Source: DASZTV01 sp035550655 (GTDB taxonomy: Bacteria; Actinomycetota; Actinomycetes; JAFAQI01). Taken from it: a stretch of DNA of 64,000 nucleotides. The notes below the pieces were generated by a model. That model ran no database searches and was not told the DNA's origin. It saw nothing but the letters and a program-made list of their open reading frames with translations. The translations under genes were made by a program, and so were the position numbers. The DNA lies in assembly GCA_035550655.1 (NCBI GenBank), contig DASZOU010000033.1, forward strand, positions 248,001 to 312,000, in the 5' to 3' direction. Below, piece after piece: positions 42,840 through 51,941 of the stretch (positions are counted from its first letter, which is position 1; the number at the start of each line of letters is the position of its first letter).

Positions 42840-43228
42840 TATGCCTCGATGAGGTGGGCGGCGATCCAGACGGCGATGTCAGGTACGTCGAGGTCACCGG
42901 CTGCCACGCCGACAACGAGCTGCTCGGCATCGTCAACCGTGTAGCGCAGGTCGCGGCCATTGAGCAGGCAGAACGCGCGGGCCGCCGACCAGGCGAGCCG
43001 CTTGTTGCCATCGACCAGCGGGTGGTTGCGCGCGAGGGAGTGCATCAGGGCAGCCGCCTTGTCGGCGAACTCCGGATAGGCATCCGCGCCGAACACGGTC
43101 GTCGCTGGGCGCGCCGCCGCCGAGGCCAGCAGGCCCGCATCGCGTACCGGGACCTCACCGAGTACGCCGGCCGCGATCTCCAGCAGGTCGTCGACGGTGA
43201 GGTAGTCCGGGTCTCCTGCCGCGCTCAC
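42839..43228 (-). CDS. doc: Doc-type toxin (Fic/Doc family)
   Basis: 129 residues. Fic core motif NHPLVDGNKR (His69 to Arg77), preceded by KAAALMHSLARN as in Doc (death on curing). Doc toxins phosphorylate EF-Tu using ATP through this reversed Fic motif. GTG 43228 overlaps the antitoxin stop (GTGA), forming a toxin-antitoxin operon with antitoxin first. Confidence 0.9.
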   Translation of the reverse strand: MSAAGDPDYLTVDDLLEIAAGVLGEVPVRDAGLLASAAARPATTVFGADAYPEFADKAAALMHSLARNHPLVDGNKRLAWSAARAFCLLNGRDLRYTVDDAEQLVVGVAAGDLDVPDIAVWIAAHLIEA

Positions 43229-43416
43229 CGCGACAGGCGGTCGAGGAGCTCGGCGTCCTCGGTACGAACCTTCTCGATTGCGGCGGCGAGACGGGTCTTG
43301 CGGTCGCTGGTGTACTCGCGGATCGCCGTACGCGCGACCTCCTGCATCGACCGGCCCTCTTGCTCGGCCCGACGCCGTAGCGCCTCGGCCTCCTCGTCGG
43401 TCAGCCGCAGGTTCAT
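43225..43416 (-). CDS. Ribbon-helix-helix antitoxin of Doc
   Basis: 63 residues: MNLRLTDEEAEALRRRAEQE, then GRSMQEVARTAIREYTSDRK, a CopG/Arc-type ribbon-helix-helix DNA-binding half. The C-terminal tail (AIEKVRTEDAELLDRLSR) probably wraps the toxin. Doc antitoxins are more often Phd type; an RHH partner is a known variant. ATG 43416 was chosen; a GTG two codons upstream is possible. Confidence 0.82.
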   Translation of the reverse strand: MNLRLTDEEAEALRRRAEQEGRSMQEVARTAIREYTSDRKTRLAAAIEKVRTEDAELLDRLSR

Positions 43417-43537
43417 TGCCACTCGATGACGGTACCACGGCGGTACCACGGGGGGTTCGCTGCGCCGCAGCCTCGGTAGCGGCATGCGCGATCCGGTGCG
43501 AGGATCGCCGCACTCCTCTCTATAGGCGGGCAGCGGC

Positions 43538-45292
43538 ATGTTCGATCTCGTCATCGCAGGCGGCACTGTTGTCGACGGCACCGGCTCCGCGCCGTACACC
43601 GCTGATGTCGCCGTCGAGGACGGCCGGATCGTCGAGATCGGGTCGGTCGGCGGCTCCGCTGCTCGGGAGCGCATCGACGCCGACGGTGCGCTGGTCACTC
43701 CGGGCTGGGTCGACGTCCACACCCACTACGACGGCCAGGTGACGTGGGACGACGCACTCGAGCCGTCCGCGTCCAACGGCGTCACCACCCTGGTGATGGG
43801 CAACTGCGGCGTCGGGTTCGCGCCGGTCCGCCCCACCGACCACGCCGCGCTGATCGACCTGATGGAAGGCGTCGAGGACATCCCTGGCTCCGCGCTGTCG
43901 ACCGGCATGCCGTGGGGGCAGTGGGAGACCTTCGAGGAGTACCTGGACCTGCTCGACCAGCGGTCCTACGCCGTCGACATCGCCGCGCAGATCGCGCACG
44001 GCGCGGTCCGCTTCTACGTGATGGGCGAGCGCGGCGCGGCCAACGAGGACGCGACCGAGGACGACTTGAAAGAGATGGCGGCGATCGTGCGCCGCGCGCT
44101 CGACGCCGGTGCGGTCGGGTTCACCACCTCCCGCACCGTAGGCCACCGCTCGAAGTCAGGGGTACCGGTCCCCGGCACGTTCGCGGTGGAGTCCGAGCTG
44201 CTCGCGATGGCCGAGGCGATGCGCGGCGCCGGGCACGGGGTGTTCGAGGCGATCGTCGCCGGCACCATCGGCAACCTCGAAGCGCTCGGCGGCGACCACT
44301 CCACGATGCTCGACGAGCTGCCTCACCTGCGCCGCGTCGCGGAGGTCAGCGACCGGCCGGTGACGTTCACGGTGGCGCAGCTCTTCGACGACCCGGACGG
44401 CTGGCGCACCCTGCTGGAGCTGTCGCGGGAGTCGACCGCGGCCGGCGCCGTCCTGCGCCCGCAGGTCATCCCCCGGTCGGTCACGCTGATGACGTCACTC
44501 GACGCCTACCACCTGTTCATGTTCCGCCCGACGTACCTGTCTCTGAAGGACCTCCCGCTCGCCGACCGTGTCGCGGCGATGCGCCGCCCGGAGATCCGCG
44601 ACGCGATCCTCGCCGAGACCGACAAGCTCGAAGGCCAGCCGGGCGGCGCGTCCGCGCTGATGCTGCTGTTCAACAGCGCGCTGCCGGTGACGTTCCCGCT
44701 GAAGGAGCCGGTCAACTACGAGCCGAGTTTCGAGGACTCGGTGTTCATGAAGGCTCTTGCCGCGGGCGTCGAGCCGCAGGTCTTGATGTACGACCTGCTG
44801 CTCGAGGACGAGGGCAAGGCCTTCTACGCCGCGCTGGGGTCCAACTTCGCCGGCGGCAATTTGGAGGTGTGCCGGGAGATGCTGCTCGACCCGAACACCG
44901 TCACTGGGCTTTCCGACGCCGGCGCGCACGTCAACCTGATCTCGGACTGCTCAGCCTCGACGTTCCACCTCACCCACTGGGGCCGGGACCGTACGGCGGG
45001 CGAGAAGCTGCCCCTCGAGCTGCTAGTGCGCAAGCTGTCCGGAGCCAACGCCGAGCTGTATGGGTTCACTGACCGCGGGACGCTCGAGGTCGGCAAGCGC
45101 GCCGACATCAACGTCATCGACTTTGAGCGGCTGAAGATCAAGACGCCTGAGATCCGCTTCGACCTGCCGGCCGGCGCGAGTCGAATCCTGCAAGGCGCCG
45201 AGGGCTACCTCGCGACACTGGTCAACGGCGTCGTCACCCGCCGGCAGGATGCCGACAGCGGAGAGCGCCCAGGCCGCCTCGCCCGGGCCTAG
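43538..45292 (+). CDS. N-acyl-D-amino-acid deacylase family amidohydrolase
   Basis: 584 residues of the amidohydrolase_3/D-aminoacylase group. N-terminal small domain (DLVIAGGTVVDGTGSAPYTA), metal motif VDVHTHYDGQVTWD, later GNCGVGFAP, SDAGAHVNLISDCS (metal Asp) and C-terminal GTLEVGKRADINVIDFERLK. The family hydrolyses N-acyl-D-amino acids or related amides. A 540-bp copy of its 5' end lies at 39485-40024. It ends 4 bp inside the convergent remnant gene. Confidence 0.9.
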   Translation: MFDLVIAGGTVVDGTGSAPYTADVAVEDGRIVEIGSVGGSAARERIDADGALVTPGWVDVHTHYDGQVTWDDALEPSASNGVTTLVMGNCGVGFAPVRPTDHAALIDLMEGVEDIPGSALSTGMPWGQWETFEEYLDLLDQRSYAVDIAAQIAHGAVRFYVMGERGAANEDATEDDLKEMAAIVRRALDAGAVGFTTSRTVGHRSKSGVPVPGTFAVESELLAMAEAMRGAGHGVFEAIVAGTIGNLEALGGDHSTMLDELPHLRRVAEVSDRPVTFTVAQLFDDPDGWRTLLELSRESTAAGAVLRPQVIPRSVTLMTSLDAYHLFMFRPTYLSLKDLPLADRVAAMRRPEIRDAILAETDKLEGQPGGASALMLLFNSALPVTFPLKEPVNYEPSFEDSVFMKALAAGVEPQVLMYDLLLEDEGKAFYAALGSNFAGGNLEVCREMLLDPNTVTGLSDAGAHVNLISDCSASTFHLTHWGRDRTAGEKLPLELLVRKLSGANAELYGFTDRGTLEVGKRADINVIDFERLKIKTPEIRFDLPAGASRILQGAEGYLATLVNGVVTRRQDADSGERPGRLARA

Positions 45293-45636
45293 CCGCCAGC
45301 CGCCGTGAGGCGGCGGTCTAAGTTCACAACCGCAACCTGTAGGCCATCGATTCGGCGACGCCCACCCACTGCGCGACCCGGGCCGCCCTTCGGCTTGCCT
45401 GCGGCGGCGTACGCGTAGTGCGCGCGCTCCCGGGCTGTGTCGGACTCCTCGTCGCGTCCGCTCATGGATGCCGCGAGCCCCCACCGCTCGAGATCCTCGG
45501 CGCTCAGCGACTCCGAGGCATCGGAGTCGCCATGGAGCTGCGCCGCCTCGTCCCACGACCGGGCGTCGTACGCCGCGGACGCGCGCTCGAGCAGCGAGGA
45601 ACCCACGCCCGCGTTGTTGCCGCCCCCGGACGTCAT
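45289..45636 (-). pseudogene. Remnant of a TPR-type LuxR/AfsR-like regulator
   Basis: 115 codons. LLERASAAYDARSWDEAAQL, LSAEDLERWGLAASMSGRDE and ARERAHYAYAAAGKPKGG match the N-terminal TPR of actinobacterial regulators that normally continue for hundreds of residues. Here the reading changes after AAAGKPKG to an unrelated basic tail (GGRRRIDGLQVAVVNLDRRL) and stops. I read it as a truncated gene end. ATG 45636 starts the homologous part. Confidence 0.5.
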
Positions 45637-45785
45637 CACGCGCAAATTACGCAAAACGGGTGAACCAAGTTGCGCCAACCGCCACAAAAGGGACGGGTGA
45701 GGTGTCGGATAGTTTCGCTCGAATTCACGCGTCGGCCACCAGCAAGTAGGTCGCGCGTAATACGTCGACTCACCGGGGGGCCACC

Positions 45786-48700
45786 ATGCGCCGCTCACTG
45801 CTTGCTCGTTCCCGATGCGGCGCACGCATCGCCGTGATCGCCCTGTGTAGCGGCACGTTCGCGTTTGGATTGGGCGCTGCGCCGGTGAGTGCCGTCACCA
45901 ACGCCGTCAACGACGAGCCGACACCGCCGTGGAATGTATTGATCCAAAGCACAGATCCCGCCGAGTCTGGGACATCGATATGTAGCGGCGCGCTGATCGC
46001 GCAGGACTGGGTCCTGACGGCAGGCCATTGCGTCCGGCACGACGATACGGGCGACGTGCTACCGGGAAGCGCCTTTGAGCTGGCTATTGGCAAATCGACG
46101 TCCGGCGAGGACGGATTCACAACTGGAGTGGACCGCGACCCAGTCGCCGAGCCGGCGCAGACGACATCCCAGAACGACCTCACAGGCGACATCGCGCTCT
46201 TGCACCTAGCCACCTCGGCACCCTCCTATCTCTCGCCACTACCGCTAAGGCAGACGCTCGGCATGATTCCGGATGGAAGCCATGTCCGCGAGATTGGGTG
46301 GGGTCGGACTCAGGCCGACGACTCGAGCACGTCCGGCGTATCGGTCAACTGGACGGCACCTGATACCTGGTTCACGATCGAGCAATGCTTCTCATCAGAT
46401 GAGGTCTGTTACAACGCCCCCGACGGAAACACCAGTTTTCCGGAGAACGGAGACTCCGGAGCCCCATGGGTCGACAAGGTTCACGGTGGGTGGGTCGACG
46501 AAGGCGTATTCACCGGTTACGACGACATAGCTCCGAACGACGAACTCGGCTACGGCGCGTCTGCGCTCAACTACCTGACTTGGATCCGGCAGAACACAGA
46601 CGGCGAGATCCCCGCGCCGACGGTAGGCACGATCGTCCGCGACGAAACCAGCCATGCGGCGTACCTCATCGACGGCTCGGGATTCCGGGAGTCGATCCCG
46701 GATGGCGGCACGTACGAGTGCCTGGTCGGCAACGGCGCCCGGGTCGCCGACATGGACGCCTTCCAGCTCGAGACCATCCCCCAGAACTCCGACGCCACCG
46801 CGACCTGCACGCCCGGTCAGTCAGCACTGCGGAACCTGAGCGGCTGCACCACCAACTCCCTTGCCGGCAATGACGACGGCTCGACCGACGCCGTCGACAT
46901 CGGCTTCCCGCTTGACTTGTTCGGGGCCACCGAGAGCAGCCTGTACGTCAACAACAACGGCAACGTGACCTTCGATGCGCCTCTGACCGAGTACACCCCT
47001 GAGGACCTCACCGCGACCTTCCATCCGATGTTTGCGGCGTTCTTCGCCGACGTCGACACTCGCGGGGCCTCGACCGACCCGACAAGCCCGAACGCCAATG
47101 GCCTGGTCACCTTCTACGGCTCGGGCCAAAACGACGGCACGGCCGCGGACCATCCGGTCGGGCAGCGCTACTTTTGCGTCAACTGGGTGGACGTCGGCTA
47201 CTACGCGAGGCATGCCGACAAGCTGAACTCGTTCCAGATGATCATCTGGGACAAGGGCGAGTCCTCTGCGGTGCCAGGTGCCGACAACTTCTCCCTCGAG
47301 TACAACTACCGGACTGTCGACTGGGAGACCGGTGACGCCAGCCACGGCACGAACGGCTTCGGCGGGACCTCCGCCGCAGTCGGCTGGAGTGACGGCTCCG
47401 GCAACCCCGGCACCAACGTGCAGCTGGCCGGCTCCGAGGTCAACGGCGCCTTCCTCACCGACAACCCGGCGACCGGACAGCCTGGCGCCGACGCACTCGT
47501 CGACCACTCGCTGAACAGCACCACACCTGGCCGCTACATCTGGACGTTCAGCGAGGGCGTCGCGCCCGCCGGCGGGACCATCTCGGGCCGGGTCTACAAC
47601 ACGTCGGACTCCGACGACACGACCAACGGTCTGTCGGGCGCCCAGGTGGGCGTGTGCCCGATCGACCCGGCGACTGGTGCCGTCAGCGGCCGGTGCCACA
47701 ACACGATCAGTGGCACGAACGGCGCCTACTCCGTCAGCAGCCTGCCGCAAGGCGCGTACGTCGCGACTGCCTACCCCACTTCCGGGGCGCAGGCGTCGAG
47801 CGCGCCGGCCGCGCTGGCATGGAACGCCGGTGACGTTCCGCCAACGGTCACCGGAGTCGACGTCGGCATCACCGGACCGCAGCCGCTTCCCGACGGCACG
47901 CAGTTCCAGTCGACGTCGGGCAGTTACAACGACGGGGCGGTTAGCGTCCCGATGTTCTACTGGGGCGACAGCTACCCCTTCACGACCCGCGTGCCCGCCG
48001 GCTGCGCCCAGCCGTTCACCGGCGACCCGCACTTCAGCGTGACCGGATCCCACGAGGACGGGTCACCGTTCACCGGCGACTACCCGCTGCAGGCCGACCC
48101 GAACGATGCGAGCGTCTACCGGGGCACCTTGCCCGCCTTCTACAACGACGACCCGAGCGTCGCTGTGCACGGACCGATCACCGTGACGCTCCACTTCGAC
48201 TGCGCCGGCGGCCCCGCCACCCAGTCGTTCAGCGCCTACATCGATCCCAGCGGCACCGTCGTCGACCAGCACAACGCGCTCTTGAGCGGGGCCACCGTGA
48301 CGCTGCTCGCCAGCGACGATGCCGGCGGTCCGTTCACCCCAGTGCCCGACGGCTCGGCCGTGATGTCGATCGCCGATCGTCACAACCCGCAGACGACCGC
48401 AGCTGACGGCGCGTACGGCTGGGACGTCGTGCCCGGCTTCTACGAGGTGACGGCGAGCCGAAGCGGCTGTACGTCCGCCACGTCCCCCGTTCTGACCATC
48501 CCGCCCGCCGTGACCGGACTGACCCTGCATCTCAACTGCGTCGGCGCGCCCACCGGAGTGGCCGGCACCGCAGGCGACGGGCAGGCAACCGTGTCGTGGG
48601 TCGCACCGACCGACAACGGTGGCGCGGCGCTGTCCGGGTACGACGTGCAGTACTCCAGCGACGGCGGAGCGCACTGGACGTCGGCCTCCAACGCCTTCCA

Positions 48701-49484
48701 CACCAGCACGGCGACGTCACAGACCGTGACGGGCCTCAGCAACGGCACCTCCTACCTCTTCCGGGTAGCGGCGATGAACGCAAACGGGACGGGTGCGTAC
48801 TCCGCGCCTTCCGCCGCAGTTGTCCCGCTGGCCGCCGGTGGGGGTGGCGGCGGCGGTGGTACTCCTCCGGCGCCCACCACGTCACCGTCACCGTCGACGT
48901 CACCGACGCCCACGACGTCGCCGACACCGACGAGCAGCCCGTCTGCCGGCGTCCCCACGCTGACGCGCGCCCCGAAGATTGCCGGACCGGTGCGGGTCGG
49001 GCAGACGGTTACCTGCACCGCGACGTACAGCAACGCGACCTACGAGGGCACCTCCTGGCTGCTCGACGGCCACCGCATCCCCGGTGACACCGCCGGGCGC
49101 TACACGATCACAGCGGCGGACTTCGGGCATCTGCTGAGTTGCCAGTCGGCGGCGCACAACGCGGCTGGCTGGTCAACCGTGAGTAGGACGCCAAGCGTGC
49201 GGGTGGCCCGCGGCCCGAAGCTGCGCGAAGTGGGTCAGGCCAAGGTCCTCGGCGCGGCCAGCGTCGGGCATCGCCTGACGGCAGATGCCGGCCGGTGGTC
49301 ACCGTCGGCGAGCGGTCTCAGCTACCAATGGCTGCGCAACGGGCACCGCATCGCCCATGCCACGCGCCGCCGCTACCGGCTCACCGCGCGCGACGCGGGC
49401 CAGCGCATCTCGGTCATCGTCACCGCCACCCACCACGGTTATCGCGCGGGCGCGGTTACGACGACATCAGTTCAGGTGTCGTAA
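45786..49484 (+). CDS. Secreted multidomain protein: trypsin-like protease, NIDO domain, FN3 and Ig-like repeats
   Basis: 1232 residues. The signal peptide ends near AVTNA. The trypsin-like domain has His81 (TAGHC), Asp135 (GDIALL) and Ser224 (NGDSGAPW). Next come a NIDO-like domain at about 360-600 (LYVNNNGNVTFDAPLTEYTP, FFADVDTR), a carboxypeptidase-regulatory-like beta domain (about 600-690), further beta domains, an FN3 domain (about 920-1015), a Thr/Ser/Pro linker and two Ig-like repeats (GQTVTCTATYSNATYEGTSW; GHRLTADAGRWSPSASGLSY). No sortase motif or C-terminal membrane anchor is seen. Probably exported and adhesive or proteolytic; NIDO joined to a bacterial trypsin domain is uncommon. 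Confidence 0.87.
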   Translation: MRRSLLARSRCGARIAVIALCSGTFAFGLGAAPVSAVTNAVNDEPTPPWNVLIQSTDPAESGTSICSGALIAQDWVLTAGHCVRHDDTGDVLPGSAFELAIGKSTSGEDGFTTGVDRDPVAEPAQTTSQNDLTGDIALLHLATSAPSYLSPLPLRQTLGMIPDGSHVREIGWGRTQADDSSTSGVSVNWTAPDTWFTIEQCFSSDEVCYNAPDGNTSFPENGDSGAPWVDKVHGGWVDEGVFTGYDDIAPNDELGYGASALNYLTWIRQNTDGEIPAPTVGTIVRDETSHAAYLIDGSGFRESIPDGGTYECLVGNGARVADMDAFQLETIPQNSDATATCTPGQSALRNLSGCTTNSLAGNDDGSTDAVDIGFPLDLFGATESSLYVNNNGNVTFDAPLTEYTPEDLTATFHPMFAAFFADVDTRGASTDPTSPNANGLVTFYGSGQNDGTAADHPVGQRYFCVNWVDVGYYARHADKLNSFQMIIWDKGESSAVPGADNFSLEYNYRTVDWETGDASHGTNGFGGTSAAVGWSDGSGNPGTNVQLAGSEVNGAFLTDNPATGQPGADALVDHSLNSTTPGRYIWTFSEGVAPAGGTISGRVYNTSDSDDTTNGLSGAQVGVCPIDPATGAVSGRCHNTISGTNGAYSVSSLPQGAYVATAYPTSGAQASSAPAALAWNAGDVPPTVTGVDVGITGPQPLPDGTQFQSTSGSYNDGAVSVPMFYWGDSYPFTTRVPAGCAQPFTGDPHFSVTGSHEDGSPFTGDYPLQADPNDASVYRGTLPAFYNDDPSVAVHGPITVTLHFDCAGGPATQSFSAYIDPSGTVVDQHNALLSGATVTLLASDDAGGPFTPVPDGSAVMSIADRHNPQTTAADGAYGWDVVPGFYEVTASRSGCTSATSPVLTIPPAVTGLTLHLNCVGAPTGVAGTAGDGQATVSWVAPTDNGGAALSGYDVQYSSDGGAHWTSASNAFHTSTATSQTVTGLSNGTSYLFRVAAMNANGTGAYSAPSAAVVPLAAGGGGGGGGTPPAPTTSPSPSTSPTPTTSPTPTSSPSAGVPTLTRAPKIAGPVRVGQTVTCTATYSNATYEGTSWLLDGHRIPGDTAGRYTITAADFGHLLSCQSAAHNAAGWSTVSRTPSVRVARGPKLREVGQAKVLGAASVGHRLTADAGRWSPSASGLSYQWLRNGHRIAHATRRRYRLTARDAGQRISVIVTATHHGYRAGAVTTTSVQVS

Positions 49485-49512
49485 CCGCCCCACCTGCCGC
49501 GGCGCGCGGGAG

Positions 49513-50111
49513 TCAGTGCCGCGCTGTCGCGGTGAGCCTCGAGAAGTGGATGAAGCCGCGGGGCCAGCTGCCGCTGTTCGGAGCGATCCGCCGCCAGTCG
49601 TAGCGGTCGCCGGAGTAGTCCGCGACGCCGTCCTCGGGATAGGAGTCCTCGGACACCACGATCGAGCCGTCGGCCCTGATGCGCTCGACGTACGCGACGT
49701 GCCCCAGCGACCCGGCGCCGTGGTAGCGCGCCGGCCACCACGCGACCGCACCGATCTCGGGGACCGCATCGGTGATGTCCGACTGCGCGGCTGCCGATCG
49801 GGCATGCCGTCGATTGTGACCATCAGGTACGCGGCGTAGTTCGTGCAGTTGTCACCGGCGTACTGGGCCCAGTAGCTGCGCCGCTTCGTCGTGCGGTTGT
49901 AGCCGTGGGTCGTGTACGACGCCGAGTTGCACCCGCAATAGCCGAAGCAGCTCCTCGCCGCCGCCATTGCGCGAGACGCGCTGATCGCCGTGACACAGCT
50001 CGCCATCACGACAAGCGCGACCAACGACCACCGGGTCGCACCCACGCCCAAACGCCAACCCGCAGTATCTACGTCCGACAACCGAAGGCCCGTCCACAGG
50101 AGCCACATCAT
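49513..50111 (-). pseudogene. CHAP-domain secreted amidase gene broken by a frameshift
   Basis: The first frame from ATG 50111 encodes a signal peptide (LVALVVMASCVTAISASRAM) and the CHAP start with its catalytic-Cys region (WAQYAGDNCTNYAAYLMVTI). Near 49795, after GMPDRQP, the match jumps to another frame reading AVPEIGAVAWWPARYHGAGS, LGHVAYVERI (catalytic His) and SWPRGFIHFSRLTATARH, ending at 49513. The two halves together make a complete CHAP order, probably with a few residues lost at the junction. Either a real frameshift or a sequencing error. Confidence 0.8.
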
Positions 50112-50236
50112 CGGCGAGGCAACGGGCGCCGCGAAGGCCCCAACACCGCGCTATGGACAGCCGGGCACAGTCGCGGGGCGCTGATCAGGCGCGAGGGCGG
50201 TTGCGCAGCCCGCTCGGTCCGACCAGACTTCCGATC

Positions 50237-50836
50237 ATGACCGACGCCTCGGCGCTGGGTGACGCGCTTCGTTCCGGCAAGCCGCGCCGCCGCCGTACCT
50301 TCGCGCAGGTGCTGCGCCGGGTGCGCAGCGAAGCCGCGCCGATCGAAGGCGAGCTGCGCGACCTCGTCGCCGACGCGAAGGCCCGCGAACGTGCCGCCGA
50401 CCCGTCGCACCCGCTGGTCGCGGGGCTCAAGCCGTTCGAGCTGGCCGGCATGGTGCGCCAGCGCCTGATCGAGGACAAGGACTACGCGCGCAACCGTCGT
50501 TGGGTGTGGCGCAACCTCGCGTCGGCCTCGATGGTGCTCACCCTGCTGTTGTCCGCAGCGACGACGATCGTGCTCGGCCTGTCCAGCCTCGGGCCGCTCG
50601 GCACGATGGGCTTCGTCTGCTCCGCGCTCGTCACGGTGATGATCGCGATCGAGCCGCTCTTCGACTGGCGCGCACGCCGGGCCTCCGCCGATGACGCGCT
50701 CAAGGCGTGGGATCACCTCGAGGAGAACCTCGCGATCTACGTCGCCTCGACTCCGGCGAAGGACCTCGACCAGGAGGTCATCCTCGGCTTCGACAAGGAC
50801 CGCCGCGCGATCTGGAGCAAGTTCTCCGACCAGTAG
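50237..50836 (+). CDS. SLATT-like two-helix membrane protein
   Basis: 199 residues. A basic N-terminal half (LVADAKARERAADPSHPLVA, RQRLIEDKDYARNRRWVWRN) precedes two membrane helices (ASASMVLTLLLSAATTIVLG and GTMGFVCSALVTVMIAIEPL) and a cytoplasmic helical tail (ADDALKAWDHLEENLAIYVA). This layout fits SLATT/DUF4231-type proteins, proposed pore-forming effectors in nucleotide-signalling defence. No cGAS-like or SLOG partner lies next to it. The ATG 50237 start is supported by context only. Confidence 0.6.
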   Translation: MTDASALGDALRSGKPRRRRTFAQVLRRVRSEAAPIEGELRDLVADAKARERAADPSHPLVAGLKPFELAGMVRQRLIEDKDYARNRRWVWRNLASASMVLTLLLSAATTIVLGLSSLGPLGTMGFVCSALVTVMIAIEPLFDWRARRASADDALKAWDHLEENLAIYVASTPAKDLDQEVILGFDKDRRAIWSKFSDQ

Positions 50837-50885
50837 CCGCCCACCCTGCATAGCCCGGGCGGGAACTGCGCCCGGGCAACCCTTC

Positions 50886-50945
50886 GTGATCTTGACGAAA
50901 AAGGCGTTATGAGGGCCTCAAAAGCGCCTCTTTCGTCAAGATCAC
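50886..50945. repeat. Interspersed palindrome, copy C (60 bp)
   Basis: Inverse orientation to copies A and B, with one extra base in the central part. Outer arms are intact. It lies between convergent genes ending at 50836 (plus) and 50987 (minus), a natural bidirectional terminator position. Confidence 0.9.
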
Positions 50946-50986
50946 CGAGGGATTGCGGGACCCGCGCACGCGGGCGGGGCGATCTA

Positions 50987-51325
50987 CTACTTCTTCTTGG
51001 GGGGCAGTGAGCGCGCGTAGCCGGCGCCTCGCTCGACCCACTTCTTCAGCTCGCCCTTGGTGCGCACCGACTCCGCTGGCACCCGCAGCCAGCCGGTCAT
51101 CGGCCGGCCGCGCATCACCATGACCTCGGCGGCGGTCTTGTCGACCAGCGCATCCGACTGCTCCGGATCGACCCGCACCAGCAGGCCGCCCTCGCCGCTC
51201 GCGGCGATCGCCATGTTGCCGCCGATCAGGAACGCCAGCCCGCCGAACATCTTCTGCTCGTGCACGCCGCCCTCACCGCCGAGCAGCTCACGGATCCGGT
51301 CAGCCAGGTCCTCGTCGTACGCCAT
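50987..51325 (-). CDS. TfoX N-terminal domain protein
   Basis: 112 residues: MAYDEDLADRIRELLGGEGG, EQKMFGGLAFLIGGNMAIAA, GLLVRVDPEQSDALVDK and a Lys-rich end (SLPPKKK). Stand-alone TfoX_N proteins are widespread in Actinobacteria; their function outside competence control is not settled. ATG 51325 matches the family start. Confidence 0.9.
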   Translation of the reverse strand: MAYDEDLADRIRELLGGEGGVHEQKMFGGLAFLIGGNMAIAASGEGGLLVRVDPEQSDALVDKTAAEVMVMRGRPMTGWLRVPAESVRTKGELKKWVERGAGYARSLPPKKK

Positions 51326-51353
51326 CCCCAGATCGTAAGAACGACGCGATCGA

Positions 51354-51653
51354 TCAGACGAGATCGAACGCGGCGCGGATCGCCTCGTGCAGCGCCAGCT
51401 CGTCGTCATCGAACAGCCAGCCGCACCGTTCGTGCAGGCGGTCGATGGCGATGCTCACGATCTGGTCGCACTTGACCGCGCAGTCCTGGTCCAGGCCGTT
51501 GAGCCGGCTCACGGGCACCTCGGTAGCGATGCCGCGGTTCGTGGTGGTGATCGGCGCGATCGTCACCGTCGACATCCGTCCCACCATGAGGCCGCGAGTG
51601 AGCACGAGCGCGGGGCGCCGCTTGTCCAGCGTCGCCCAGTGGATCGGGCGCAT
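51354..51653 (-). CDS. mazF: MazF/PemK-type endoribonuclease toxin
   Basis: 99 residues: MRPIHWATLDKRRPALVLTR, then VTIAPITTTNRGIATEVPVS and CDQIVSIAIDRLHERCGWL, the PemK/MazF beta-barrel pattern (RPALVL, TT-x(5)-EV, D-x(7)-R). Cleaves mRNA when free of its antitoxin. Its ATG overlaps the antitoxin stop (TGATG). Confidence 0.92.
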   Translation of the reverse strand: MRPIHWATLDKRRPALVLTRGLMVGRMSTVTIAPITTTNRGIATEVPVSRLNGLDQDCAVKCDQIVSIAIDRLHERCGWLFDDDELALHEAIRAAFDLV

Positions 51654-51892
51654 CAGTCGATCGGGAGGGCGGTGTTCGACGCCGAGTCGACGATCGCCGA
51701 CAGCTCGGCATCATCCAGCGCACCACGCTTGATCAGCCGCCGAAGGTCGTCCTCGGCGCGTTGCCGTCGGGCATCGCGCGCGATCAGCCGCGCCACCAGC
51801 TCGGCGCGGCTCTTCACCCGCCCCGACGCGACCGCGTGGTCGATGTAGGCCACCAGATCCTCGGGAAGCCGGACCGCGATCTGGATGCTCAC
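51653..51892 (-). CDS. Ribbon-helix-helix antitoxin of MazF
   Basis: 79 residues: IQIAVRLPEDLVAYIDHAVA, SGRVKSRAELVARLIARDAR, a ribbon-helix-helix DNA-binding domain, then an acidic tail (DDAELSAIVDSASNTALPID) that would block MazF. First gene of the pair, translationally coupled to mazF. Confidence 0.88.
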   Translation of the reverse strand: MSIQIAVRLPEDLVAYIDHAVASGRVKSRAELVARLIARDARRQRAEDDLRRLIKRGALDDAELSAIVDSASNTALPID

Positions 51893-51941
51893 CGGATCGA
51901 TGGTACCGCTTTGGGATGCATCTGCGGCCGCCTCGCCGCGC

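Noticed and set aside
50237..50836. CBASS operon around the SLATT-like protein
   Set aside because: No CD-NTase, SLOG or Cap2/Cap3 genes are adjacent; neighbours are a CHAP pseudogene and TfoX-N.
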